Of a stretch of 64,000 bases of DNA, positions 1 to 12,000 are shown piece by piece. Source of the DNA: Chrysogorgia sp. JL179-B06 (lineage: Eukaryota; Cnidaria; Anthozoa; Scleralcyonacea; Chrysogorgiidae). Both the position numbers and the translations under genes were made by a program. Every line of letters begins with the position of its first letter. Position 1 is the stretch's first letter. The stretch is taken from positions 10,457,501-10,521,500 of the forward strand of contig JAYKKM010000439.1 of assembly GCA_035772405.1 (NCBI GenBank), given 5' to 3'. The notes below the pieces were generated by a model that had not been told where the DNA came from, made no database searches, and saw only the letters and a list, made by a program, of their open reading frames with translations.

Positions 1-2466
1 TTTGAAAATTTAATCAAATCTATGGATGATGAGGACAAGGAGATTTATATTCTTGGCGATTTAAATTGTGACATGTTAAAAGCAGTTTCTGATGCGCCAA
101 CCAAAAAATTAAAATCATTACTTGAGGTATACCAGTTGTCTCAACTGATTGATGAACCTACTCGAATAACCATGACAACGTCTACTCTTATTGACCACAT
201 AATTACAAATAAACCAGAGAAAATCTCTGATTCCGGTGTTATCCATACAGGAATCAGCGACCATAGTTTGGTGTTTGGAATTCGGAAAATATATGTTACT
301 CAAAAAAAACAGGAAAATATTGTTGAGATTAGGAACATGAAAAATTTTGATAATCAAAAATTTATTGATGATTTACTAAATCAACATTGGGAATATGTTT
401 ACTTTTTTGGCGATGATCCAGATAATATGTGGGAAATTTGGAAACAATTATTCTTTGAAATTTTAGATAAACATGCACCACTTCAACAAAAAAAAGTAAA
501 ATCAAATAAACTCCCTTGGGTTACAAGCAATGTTAAATTACTTATAAACACAAGAGATAAATTAAAAAGAAAAGCCATTATTACAAACCTTGAAATGGAT
601 TGGATAAATTATAAAAACGCCAGAAACAAAGCAAATATAGAATTAAGAAATGCCAAAAAAGAGTATTACTCCGAGCGAATTGCTGGTCAAAAGTTCAATC
701 CTAAAGAGGCTTGGAAAACAATAAATAGTTTACTAGGCCGGAAAAATAAACCAACAATAGTAAATGAACTTACTATAAATGGTAATAAACTAACAAATAC
801 TAAAGACATTGCAGATGGCTTTAACAAATTCTTTACTGAAATAGGCCCTGATTTAGCTAGCAAAATTAATACTTCAAATCACAACTTTCAGGACTATGTT
901 AAGAGTTCAGAGTCAGAATTCAATGTATTCAAGCCAATAACAACCGACATACTTTATCAACTACTTCATGGCCTTTGCAGTGCTAAAGCTACTGGCATTG
1001 ATAAAATTTCTAATAAAATTCTTAAGATTGCGGCACCAATTATTTCGGATTCATTAACATTCATATTTAATCAGGCTATTACACTATGTTCATTTCCAAA
1101 TGAATGGAAAATAGCTAGAGTAACACCACTTTATAAAAGCGGTCATCGAAATTCGCCTGGGAACTACAGGCCCATTTCAGTTCTGCCAGCTATAAGTAAA
1201 ATTATGGAACGCATTCTCTATAATCAATTATATGACTACTTGACAGAAAATGAGCTACTTTCGGAACACCAGTTTGGTTTTCGTAAGTTTCATTCTACTT
1301 CAACTGCATTACTAGACTGTACAAACAGCTGGTATATTAATATGGACAAAAAACTGTTTAATTTAGTAGTATTCATAGACCTAAAAAAGGCTTTCGATAC
1401 AGTCGACCACCAAATTTTACTAAAAAAATTAGAATTATATGGAATCAAAGGTAAAGCACTTTCCCTATTAAAATCTTATTTAGAAGAACGTAGCCAAAAA
1501 TGTCAAATTAATGGCACTGTTTCATCCGGGCGGAAAATTAAATGTGGTGTTCCCCAAGGCTCGATCTTGGGGCCACTATTCTTTTTATTATACATAAACG
1601 ATTTAGCTGAATGCCTGAATGAAACTAAACCACGATTATTTGCTGATGACACAAATCTAACAGCCTCTGGTGAGACAATAAATGATGTCGAGATTGCGAT
1701 GAATTCTGACTTAGAAAATCTAAGGAAATGGTTAATAGCTAATAAACTTAGTCTGAATGTAGCAAAAACTGAATTTATGTTAATCGGTTCAAAACAAATG
1801 ATAAACAATGTCGAACAACCAAATATCAGTATAGAAAATAACTCAATTAAACAAGTATTTGAAAGCAAAGCGCTAGGAGTAACTGTTGACCAGCATTTGT
1901 CATGGAAAAATAATACTGGGCATATCTGTAAGAAAATCACATCCGGGTTAGGTGCTCTCCGACATGCACGAGAATTTGTTGACAAAGAAACTCTTCTTTC
2001 CATATACAATGCCCTTGTTAAACCATACTTCACCTATTGTTGTGAAGTATGGGATGTATTTGGTGCAACTCAATCAACACGTTTGCAGAAACTCCATAAC
2101 AGAGCTGCTAGAATTATAGGAAATATGAGCAATGATGTAGACCACAAAATTGCATTAAATGCACTAGGGTGGCAGCCTCTTCAAATTCAAAGAAAAAAAT
2201 CAAAAGCTAAAATCATGTTCAAAGTTTTAAATAACATGGGACCAAAGGGTCTAACAAAATATTTTACTCAAAAAAAAGAAAAATCAGATTACAATCTTCG
2301 GAATATCTCAAATGCTGTTTGTTTGCCAAAACCGCGAACAAATAACATGAAAAAGAGTTTCATATATGATGGGGCATCTATATGGAACTCTTTGCCCACA
2401 GAAATTAGAGAGAGCAAGACACTGTCGCACTTCAAAAATAAAATCGCTACTCATACCTTTGAATAA
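1..2466 (+). CDS. Non-LTR retrotransposon ORF2: endonuclease (C-terminal part) and reverse transcriptase
   Basis: The frame is open from the first base of the window, so the protein is cut off at its N-terminus by the window edge; the first Met inside is at 22. The start shows the end of an APE-type endonuclease (GDLNCD, then LIDHIITN and GISDHS). The reverse transcriptase follows with NYRPISVLPAISKIMERILY, FIDLKKAFDTVDH, GVPQGSILGPLFFLLYIND and the catalytic FADD. The C-terminal tail ends in a YDGASIWNSLP-type block common in CR1/L2/Jockey-like LINEs. The enzyme would nick target DNA and reverse-transcribe its own RNA there. No stop or frameshift is seen over 2.4 kb, so this copy looks young. 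The exact clade is uncertain. Confidence 0.95.
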   Translation, partial: FENLIKSMDDEDKEIYILGDLNCDMLKAVSDAPTKKLKSLLEVYQLSQLIDEPTRITMTTSTLIDHIITNKPEKISDSGVIHTGISDHSLVFGIRKIYVTQKKQENIVEIRNMKNFDNQKFIDDLLNQHWEYVYFFGDDPDNMWEIWKQLFFEILDKHAPLQQKKVKSNKLPWVTSNVKLLINTRDKLKRKAIITNLEMDWINYKNARNKANIELRNAKKEYYSERIAGQKFNPKEAWKTINSLLGRKNKPTIVNELTINGNKLTNTKDIADGFNKFFTEIGPDLASKINTSNHNFQDYVKSSESEFNVFKPITTDILYQLLHGLCSAKATGIDKISNKILKIAAPIISDSLTFIFNQAITLCSFPNEWKIARVTPLYKSGHRNSPGNYRPISVLPAISKIMERILYNQLYDYLTENELLSEHQFGFRKFHSTSTALLDCTNSWYINMDKKLFNLVVFIDLKKAFDTVDHQILLKKLELYGIKGKALSLLKSYLEERSQKCQINGTVSSGRKIKCGVPQGSILGPLFFLLYINDLAECLNETKPRLFADDTNLTASGETINDVEIAMNSDLENLRKWLIANKLSLNVAKTEFMLIGSKQMINNVEQPNISIENNSIKQVFESKALGVTVDQHLSWKNNTGHICKKITSGLGALRHAREFVDKETLLSIYNALVKPYFTYCCEVWDVFGATQSTRLQKLHNRAARIIGNMSNDVDHKIALNALGWQPLQIQRKKSKAKIMFKVLNNMGPKGLTKYFTQKKEKSDYNLRNISNAVCLPKPRTNNMKKSFIYDGASIWNSLPTEIRESKTLSHFKNKIATHTFE

Positions 2467-2567
2467 GCTTTATGTAAATAATAATAACCATGTAAATATA
2501 GAAACCTTTAAATAGACTTGACATTTAGTCTTACTATATATATATATAAATTATCTGTTGTTCATTA

Positions 2568-2895
2568 CTTAGTGTGAACTCTGCTGACCTATATATAACT
2601 GTGAATGTTTAAAACTGTTATGTGTGGGTCAGTGGAGCGTGCCCATTACTTTTTATTACACCATGTAAATGTGTTCTTTGCTTAGTGGGCACTCCACTGA
2701 CCTATATAACTGTGAATGTTTAAAACTGTTATGTGTGGGTCAGTGGAGCATGCCCATTACTTACTTTTTATTGTAGCGTGTAAATGTATTAATTACTTAG
2801 TGTGAACTCCGCTGACCTATGTATAACCCGAGTCATGCGAGTGGCCGGTTATATAGCTGTTATATGTGGGTCAGTGGAACACGCCCATCGTGGAA
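2568..2895 (+). repeat. Three tandem ~114-bp hairpin units in the LINE 3' UTR
   Basis: Units begin at about 2568, 2681 and 2796 with CTTAGTG. Each carries an inverted pair, CTCCACTGACC-type on the left and GGTCAGTGGAG-type on the right, separated by about 45 bases, so each can fold as a stem. The third unit is diverged in its loop. This may be a structural signal for recognition by the LINE reverse transcriptase. Confidence 0.8.
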
Positions 2896-2935
2896 ATCAG
2901 CTTTTGTTGACGTTGTCAGCGTGTTTAAATAAAAT

Positions 2936-3003
2936 TATCTATCTATCTATCTATCTAGTCGCGGAACCTTAGGTTAAGTTAAGTTAAGTTAAGTTAAGTT
3001 AAG
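2936..3003 (+). repeat. (ATCT)n LINE tail followed by (GTTAA)n microsatellite
   Basis: ATCT is repeated about five times at 2936-2957. After a short unique stretch, about six GTTAA units run from 2973 to 3003. Confidence 0.85.
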
Positions 3004-3182
3004 CAAGCGCGGGTGGTAGGTACAGGTCACCGGTTGGTCTTCCGAAAGTGGGAATCTCACTCCTAAACACCTAAGGATGGTAGTTAGTCATGGGTTAGTT
3101 TTTCTCAAAAAAACGGACAGGGGTAATTTTTACTCCGAAAAACGGACGGTTTTGAACCTTTTTGTGACTCCAATAACTGAAA

Positions 3183-3510
3183 TTGACGTTGAATAGACGT
3201 CGATTTCACGTCGTTCAACGACGTTGTTTCAACGTCGTGAAAACAACGTCGATCCAATTTGCGTTTTCAACCTTTTTTCAACGTCAAATCGACGTCGAAG
3301 AGCGACGTCGTTTCAACGTCGCGAAATTGACGTTGAATCGACGTCGAATTGACGTTGAATCGACGTCGATTTCACGTCGTTCAACGACGTTGTTTCGACG
3401 TCGTGAAAACAACGTCGATCCAATTTGCGTTTTCAACCTTTTTTCAACGTCGAATCGACGTCGAAGAGCAACATCGTTTCAACGTCGAATCGACGTATTT
3501 TTGCCCGCTG
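3183..3510. repeat. CGACGT-rich duplicated repeat, probable DNA-transposon end
   Basis: A 166-bp unit rich in CAACGTC/GACGTTG words starts at 3183 and again at 3349. It contains many short inverted pairs of the form ACGTCGAATCGACGT and ends beside TTTTGCCCGCTGGG. The apparent 120-aa reading frame here is low-complexity (Arg/Phe/Val/Asp) and is not a gene. Confidence 0.75.
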
Positions 3511-3749
3511 GGATAATAATTTCCCGTACAGATCTCGCACTATAGATTAATAAGTAACTAGTAAATGGTATATTACTTTATATAACGATGACTTAAAGTG
3601 TATATAGCCAATTGTATAAAAAATTAAAGAGCCCTCATGAGACGAGCCGATTTAGTCACATGGAAAATGATCTCCGAATCCCTAACCAAGTGGAAATCTT
3701 AATACCAACCCTAATCCTAAATCTAACCCTAAATCTACGTGGAATCTAG

Positions 3750-3911
3750 GGGTAGCGCACTTTGACATCCGCCAAAAGTAGGTCACGTGTGAAACCGTCT
3801 CCGAAAAACTTGTTGCCGATAACCGATCTTAACTTCGGTTATCGGCAACAAGTTTTTCGGAGACGATTTCACACGTGACCTACTTTTGACGAATATCAAA
3901 GTGCGCTACCC
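3750..3911. repeat. Near-perfect 160-bp palindrome (foldback element)
   Basis: The arms GGGTAGCGCACTTTGA... and ...CAAAGTGCGCTACCC run inward about 75 bases each to a loop of about 9 bases near 3825-3840. The inner stem reads CCGATAACCGA / TCGGTTATCGG. A few mismatches (for example ATCCGCC versus GACGAATA) show mild decay. It is a miniature foldback transposon or a recent inverted duplication. Confidence 0.85.
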
Positions 3912-4326
3912 GTATATTTCACACAACAAGGAAAACAATTACATTTTGACATCAACATGTAAAAAGCTCCAAAACTCCAAAATATTTTTTAATTTTATTT
4001 TTTCCTGTGATTATGTGACAGAGATCTTGGAATTGGCGCAGGGTCCCAATGTTTCGTGCGTCCCTGACGTCAAGGGGAAATGCACTTTAATAGGAATTTA
4101 CGAATATATTTGTTGAATTACTCTGGAAGTATATATATAAAGCTTACCGAATATACGTACTGTTGGTATTCTATGACAATTCTAAAATATATCATATTTA
4201 GAAACACTAGAAGATTGGTAAACTAGCGAAATCGCGTGTATATAGAGGTCCACAAGTTTTTCAGCCTTTGGCTGTCTGTGCTTTTTCGTTGCAAAACTAT
4301 ATTGACAATATTTTTCGAATACTCAC

Positions 4327-5103
4327 CATCTTCTAGACGGATTGACAAACGTCTTCCAGGCACTTTACTGAACTCTTGTTCGATTTTCATTCGTTTACCA
4401 TCACCAATACTGGAATCATCAGAGGACCTTCTACGCTTTAAGGTTTTCTCTCGTCCATGTTCATTTTCTTTCAAACTTTCTTTTACTGTAAAGTTATTTG
4501 ATTCTGATGAACCATTTTGATGCTTAGTTCTGGAAATAATAAGCTTGGGAATCATTGGTGTGCTCTTTTCATTCAATTCTGTTGTTGAATCTGTGGTCAC
4601 CATATCGTGTTGACGTAAGTCTAGTTGTGGCTCCAAATTATCTCCATGAATTACAAGATCGTCTTTTAATTTATGATGCTTCTTAGATTTTTTGTTCTTA
4701 GAACTGTGAGTAGATTTCTCAGAACAATGAGTAGATATCTCAGAACTATGAGTAGATTTCTCAGAACTATGAGTAGATTTCTCAAAACTATGAGTACATT
4801 TCTCATTTTCTGTAGTAAAATTGCTGTTATCAGTTTCATGTTGTTCCATTTCAGGTTCTAAGACGTGAACTTCAGGTCCATTTTCTTTAATATATCCATT
4901 TTTAGAAGCTTCAGGGTATTTACTTGAATTATTTTCAATGCTGTCGTTATGTAACAAGGTAGCTTCTGGTACCATTTGGACAGCTTTGGTTGGTAAAGGA
5001 TGTTCATTAAATTCTTTTAAATTATTTAAATTCTGTTTAACATTTATATCATCTGTACATTCATTAACATATAAATTAATTGACTGGGAATTGGGAGGTG
5101 AAC
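4327..5103 (-). CDS. NIPBL: NIPBL exon 7 (long linker exon)
   Basis: The acceptor is CTGTTTTTTAG| before 5103 and the donor is GAAGATG|GTGAGTATTC at 4326. The 777 bases encode about 259 charged, disordered residues starting SPPNSQSINLYVNE. They include five Lys/Cys-Thr-His-Ser heptads, a basic NKKSKKHHK, PKLIISRTK, KTLKRRRSSD and GRRLSIRLED. The frame stays open past the donor to 4223, but the GTGAGT site makes 4327 the likely end. Short basic and beta-like blocks (KLTLRL in human) sit at a similar place in vertebrate NIPBL. Confidence 0.82.
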
Positions 5104-7930
5104 CTAAAAAACAGAGACATAGTGAATTTAATCAACTAATTCCATCTCATAAAATGTATATAATTCAACACTCGAAATCTTTCTTCACCACAACTCCTTC
5201 GAACATGTAGTTTAATTTGAGTGAAATGCCAAATATTACCATTACCACAAATTAACGACACAATGGCCGTCGCTTGAAGGTTAATTTACATTATATGGTC
5301 TTTAGAAAATGGCGTCCCATTTTACAGTGAGTTACACAGAGCGAAAATATTAAAGTGAAAATTGTGCTTATCGAGTAGATCGTTGTTATCATAACTTTGT
5401 ATCAGTACCCAAGGCCATGAACGTTCAATGATCACTTCTGCTGCCATTTTGACAGCAACTTCCATCCCAGGGCTTTTGTTTAAAGTTTAAGTCAACCTCC
5501 GCTGAGACAACTTGAGACAATTTTTAAAACTAAAAGTAAAACTAAGCGGCCTTTTAAAACCTGTGGCGCCACCTGCAAATGCCATTTACTGACTTTAGTG
5601 TATAAATGATATAGTTAACAAATAGATTCCATTTTGCCGTTGTCTGTTCAGTTATAGATGCACAGATGACGTCAGAACGTGGTAAGAACAAAAAGGTGGC
5701 CCACGAGACGATAGTCGAGTTGGTCAGTGATGTTCTTACCACGTTCTGACGTCCTCTGTGCATCTATAACTGAACAGACAACGGCAAAATAGAATGTATT
5801 TGTTTTATACAATAAAAATTGAAGACAAACCGTTCAAAATGTGTATTGAAGCTCTTTGGGATTTCTGGGGCATGGAAAAAGACAAAAGCAGTCGGCTGAC
5901 GCGAGCCTGTCCTCTAATAGATCATGGCTAACAACCAATGAGAATGCACATAGTTAACAATGTTTAAAGAGTGAGTGTCAGGGTAATGCATTGCGCGCTT
6001 GTGCTTTTCTCGCCGGCCATTTTGTGGGCGCCTAATTCAAATCGTGATCCGAATCCGTCGATATCTTTGCAATCCTTTCATTAAACGTATTAGTTTGTCG
6101 ATTTCCAAAGTGAAAATATACTAGACTGAATATCTTTATTGCTATTTGTTGTAAACTTCCGTATTGATCTATATGAAAACAATAACAAACACCCGCAATG
6201 TCAAATGACAAGCCTGACACAATCAGTTCACTGGTAGAAATAATTTTACCAAAATATTTGACCGGTCATGCTGACTGATTTCTGGAGATCAAATCATGAA
6301 AATCAGCGGTCAGTGACCGCAGACCCCCGGTTATTTCGCGCTGTTTGTCACAGAATAAAACGTAAAGTGACGTAAAGGTGATGTTTCTAGAAACGTTTGA
6401 CCACATATTAAGTAGTACGCCAACCTTTTAGGGTTTTTGATTCGTAATTCCATATCAATCAATTTTACTTATTCCTCATTGGCTAAAAGGACATACTAGG
6501 GTAGATGTATTTAGGAAAAAATACTTTTTTTAAACTGTGATAGTAGTTTAATTACTGTACCTTGATGTGGTTCTTTCAATTGGTTATTCTTGTTAGTTGT
6601 TATTGGTTGTTTACCAGTAGAGCGCATAGCTCGCGTTTTTAGTGGAGAATACTCTTTTGCAGGTGAATTCATCTGATTATTGTATGTTTCATTATGGGAG
6701 TGTATGCTACCAGAGTTGACACCTTGAATAAATTACGAAACAAATCATAAAGTTACAATTATAATGGTTAAAACACATCTTGGGATGTCTTAAATATGCC
6801 TTGGGATGTCTTAAAAATAATTGCTGCTGTAAAAGTTAGGTAGTGTGCATGCATTTATATTTTCAAGCAATGAAAAGTCTCTTCTCTACAGTTTCCTAGG
6901 GCCCTAATAGTAAATTTGTGTCCGTTGGCCCAGTAGTTCAAACATATTTCAACTAATACAACATTTTAAATGTTTCTACTGGATCTTCAACTGGACTGGT
7001 TAATATATTTGGTATTTGGTGTAAAGTCAAGGAACTCATCATTTTACTATGCACATATTGTAATAAAATTAAAATTTTCTGACCTCACCATTATCTACTG
7101 TAGTTGTAACATTAAAGCAGTTAAAGGGACAGTAAGACCAAAAATCATTTATCCGAATTTGGGCTTTATCGTTCGAAATATGCAAAAATAGCGGTCTTAC
7201 TTTGTCAATGTCTTAGAGATATTTAAGTTTTTAAAAGCTGCAAATGATATACCCGATGATATCATCTACTCACTCAAATTCTAAAAATGAGGAATATCTT
7301 TGGAGATAGCGGCTATATTGTGCTGAAACGTTCCAGATGTGTGCTACTAACAGATGTGTGCAGAATGGTACACAGCATTGTGCATCGTTAATGCTTTATG
7401 CATGTTTCATTTTAGGGATTTCCTTTAGTTTATATTAAGTAGATCATAAGTTCATTTGCATCTTTCAAAAACTTGACGAAGTAAGAACGCTTTTCTTCCT
7501 CATTTTTGAGTACTAATAGATAAAATAAAAATTGGATAGACGATTTTCGGTCTTACTACCCTTTAAGCTGGACAAGAAGACAACAGATGGAAATTAACAA
7601 ATGATCAGTCTGAACAAATTTGCATTCTTTGAGTATGACATTATAAAGAATCTCACTTTGCTTAATTTGCATCACTTTGAACAGCAATTTCTGTTTTTCT
7701 TTTGTTTACCTAATGATACATGTTTCATTTCACACAATTTACCTCTTTGTCAGTCAGTCCTTAATCTTACACAATATTGCTTCAATATTGCTTCACTAAA
7801 TTTGCATCACAACGAGTGACAAATACTTTTCTTATGCAAAAAAGTCATGTTGGATGCGCGTCATCATGAGGACAAATCCATGCTAAAGCTGTTTATATGC
7901 AAAAATCGAGTAGGCAAAAACTACAGTATT

Positions 7931-8020
<90 letters not shown>

Positions 8021-9007
8021 AGCAGTGACAACTCTAATACCAACAATCACAACCAGCAACTTAACTATACCATACAATTACACCATAGATATTATCATCA
8101 CAACTATAACTATAGTCAGTGCCATAGGTTTCGTTGTCATTTCAGCTAAGCAACCCAATGACAATTATTAAGTTTGGAATATTACAAATCATCACCATAG
8201 ACTCATCCGTTTCTGCTTTAGCTATTAAATAAAATAGCTACTGTATCTTACAGTACTGCCATTACCGTGGCAACCAATTTCCATGACTAAAGTTTCTTTG
8301 TTTTGTATCTCAACAATCAATGTAGTAAAATAAAAATAATAATAACAAGAAAATAAACTAGAGAAATCAAAGTAAATTGTTTGCTACTCAACCTTTAACA
8401 CAAAATTAGTTTGCATTAAAGCTTGAATAGGAAACAATTAACTATATTGAAATGACCAAGCTGCAACTCACATTTAATATAAACTAGAGAAAGCTTATTG
8501 GTGCTTGGATATGCTTTTTAGACAAAATTAAATTAAAATCATCCAGTTTACGCAATTAATATTAGTAATGTTTTATTTGCAAATGTATTAATGCTAATTT
8601 GTGTCTGAAAAAATATGTTAAATTGGTAACCTGGATTCAATGGAGCCACTTGAGGAGAATAAGGCGCTCTATCAACTCCATTCTGATGTGACAATTCAGC
8701 TGCTACATCAACTGCAGACCGTTGTAGGTTTCCAGTATTCGCAGAAGTAAAACAGGATTGTTGTGAGACAATGCCTTAAAATTTAACCAAAATTGAGCTA
8801 CTACTATAAATTGACATTTATTTCACTAAAATAGTTTCTTATTAACACTACCAGTATGTATAAACTAAGGCTCTATGGAAATTATTTTTAGTAAGCTCAG
8901 GTAATTCCTTCTCAAATATAGGAAAAGACATATTTATAATGTTGCATGGATTATAATAATATAAAATACATGTATAACAATAGTAATAATAAAAATAATT
9001 ATGGTAC

Positions 9008-9052
<45 letters not shown>

Positions 9053-12000
9053 CAGTAAGAAAATTTTCGTTGACCACGCCCACAATTTTCATCCAAACCG
9101 GACGTGCGTCATATTTTTGGAAAGCCCGCGAAGCGCTCTCTCAGATGCAAAATAAATTTTCAATTTTGGATAAGAGCAAGTATGAAAATTTTGACCACGC
9201 CCATAAAAATATAATAATCGTTGACCACGCCCACAATTTTCATCCAAACCGGACGTGCGTCATATTTTTGGAAAGCCCGCGAAGCGCTCTCTCAGATCCA
9301 AAAGAAATTGTCAAATTTGGATAAGAGCAAGTATGAAAATTTTGATCAAACCTCGAAATAAATTAATAAATAAAAATAATCGAATAAATTTAAAAAAGAA
9401 GAAAAAAACGAAAAAATAAATAAATAATTTAAAAATTTTATAAAAAACAACTAATTTTTCAGTAATTTTTTTTTTTAATATTTGTCTATTTCTAAGTTAG
9501 AACAAGTTTGCTTATTATATTAGTCATAAAAAATGGTTTAAAATCATTCAAAATGGATATATTAATATAATCGAGATATTAATAGTAATTATTAGAAGTA
9601 GATTGACTTTGTTTTCAAAAAACGTTATAAATCATGGAGGTATTCGAGTTTCTTATTCTATCTAGTTTTCTAGTAGGAATCGGAAATGAGTAAAAAGTTT
9701 GAACAGTGGATAGAAAAGATTGGAATCAAGGTGAAGATTGAGCAAATCCAGAAAACGACGCTACTTGGAACAGCAAGGATTCTAAGAAAAACATTAGAAA
9801 ACTAAACAACCCAGTGTCACCAAAGTCTACTGGGTATAGACAGCTGGCACTGATAAACACCAACCGAACATCAAGTTGTGCGAAGACAAATAATGCTCAA
9901 ACGACTGTAGTTAACAGCATTCAAAGTTCTGAACCAGATTTGCATATTACATCACGCAATTTAGTCCCAGAGGAACAAGAGATGCAATTAAATACCGAGG
10001 TAAACGAGTTACTTCATTTAGCAACCCCGATTCTCGCTTCAGTGACGCAATCCCCGGGAGATTTCACTAACCGTTGCTACGACACAAGAACAAAACAGCG
10101 ACCAACGAAAGAGGATATAAAAAATGTCAACACAGCCGTGAACGAGTCGATGAAAAGCAATGTTTCCATTGACCCAACAGAAAATCCTTTTGTTTTTTTT
10201 GTGGATGGTAAACTGCATACTCTACTCTGTAGTGATCGCCTTTCTTATCTATAAAGGTTGGAAGAGACAAGGAGGTCAAATAGAGAAGCCGAACTTTGAT
10301 ACGAAAATGAAAGAACAGTTTGTTGCCCAGCAAGCGCAAGTGATCAGGGGGAAATTGTCAAAATCCAAAGCTGAGATGGAGAGAATAAAATCAAACAGGA
10401 AAATAACCAAAGAAGGAAGGAAAAACCGAACGAACGGAGAAAAATCACAACGAGTGGCTTAAAGACATTAGAGAAACGATTGATGAAAGATCCTGGAGGA
10501 GGATTTCAACTTGAGCACAGATCAAAGGTGATCTCCAAAAAGCGAAATTGGAGTGCGCCCGGACCAGATCGTGTCGCTAATTACTGGTGGGAAAAGGTGG
10601 AGGTCCTTCAAACAAGAGTTACTAAATCCTCTCAAGCAATAGCACAGTACGATCACGAGATACCCAGATGGTTTACAGGAGGGAAAACTTCGCTTATCCC
10701 TAAACCGGGTGAATTCAACCGTGGAAACTGTTACAATAGGTTAATCAGTTAATTACTGTTTAAATAGTCTTTATTTATCGAGTAAGATCACAGAGTAAAG
10801 TAAATATGTCTTAGTTTAGAGGGCCATTGCATTGCATGCCTGAATACAGTGTATAAATGGTAGATCGTCACTTAGACAGATATGGCCTGATGCAGGGCGA
10901 GCAAAGGGGAAGCCAAAGAGAATTGCAGTGGAACGTTGATAGATCGCATGGTATGTCAACTAGTCAGAGAGGCAAGAGGAATGTTAGCATGGAATGGATA
11001 GATGTGCGTAAAGCATACGACTCAGCAGACCACCAGTGGCTAAAGGAGATGTTTCCCTGCATCGTTTTACGAGATGGATTTGTAACGTGGAAGCAAGGCT
11101 TAGTGCCAAATGGAACACTAGAATAACAGTAAGAACGAAGAAAGGCATTGAGACATAGTGAGATCATCAGTTTCAACGAGGGATTTTCCCAGGGAGACAC
11201 CTTGTGTCCCAGATTATTCACGTTATGTTTAAATCCTGTTGCATGGAGCCTGAAAGCTACTGAGGGCTACCGTCTGTCCAAGCCAATTGGAATGAAGATC
11301 ACCGACCTTATATATATTGATGACATGAAAATTTACGCGTCAACAGAAAGGAAACTAGAGATGGTGATGAAAAACGTGAAAAGCGGGATGGAAGACATTG
11401 GACTCCAATGGAATGAGAAGTGTGCCGTGGCGCACGTCAAGAAAGGCAACCTCGAAGGTCGGAAGGGATGAAGATAGATCCATCTGAAGTAATAGAAAGT
11501 TTGAAAGAAGGCTCTCACTACAAATTCGTAGGAGTATTAGAGAACATTCGCCAGGAAGACAACTTAGTATTGGAGAGCGCGGCAAAGGTGTATCAACAAA
11601 GACTCTCCGTGATATGGTCAAGCCCGCTGTCGGACCTAGCGACAAACCAGTTCGCGCTTCCAGTACTCACATATTTAATGTGGACACAGATATGGCCGAT
11701 CGCAGAATTACAAAAACTTGACAGAGCTTCAAGGAAAGTAATGGTAGAGAATGGAGCCAAGCATCCATTGGGCTCCATAAAATTGATACATCTCCCCCAG
11801 ACGAATTGGAGGAAGGGGTCTGAAATCGATCGAGCAAGAGTATAAGCTGATCAAGCTCAAGCCAGCGGTCAACCTTTACAGAAACCAAGACCCGACAGTG
11901 GGCTTGGTGAGAGAGTTTGAAGAGAAAGCAGCCAAACAAGGAAGGTGATCAATAATCAAGGATATGCTGAGAAGTACTCCGAGGAAATAGGTCTGAACTT

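Larger units (their letters stand above)
1..2957 (+). mobile_element. CR1/L2/Jockey-like LINE, 3' part with 3' UTR and ATCT tail
   Basis: ORF2 is followed by a roughly 470-bp 3' UTR with three tandem hairpin units and then ends in a run of ATCT repeats instead of poly(A). A short microsatellite tail is typical of CR1/L2-like non-LTR elements. The 5' end lies outside the window. It sits beyond the last NIPBL exon found here, probably in an intron of that gene and in opposite orientation. Confidence 0.85.

Noticed and set aside
1503..2033. 176-aa minus-strand frame
   Set aside because: Shadow of the intact LINE reverse transcriptase on the plus strand.
3183..3545. 120-aa Arg/Phe-rich frame
   Set aside because: Low-complexity translation of the CGACGT-rich repeat.
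3705..3735. Interstitial telomere repeat (CCCTAA-like)
   Set aside because: Only a few imperfect units; could be chance in AT-rich DNA.
7601..7819. Short Phe-rich frame in a NIPBL intron
   Set aside because: No domain or splice context; AT-rich sequence gives such frames by chance.
9001..9324. 107-aa frame starting with poly-Asn
   Set aside because: Spans a TAA microsatellite and a tandem 151-bp duplication.
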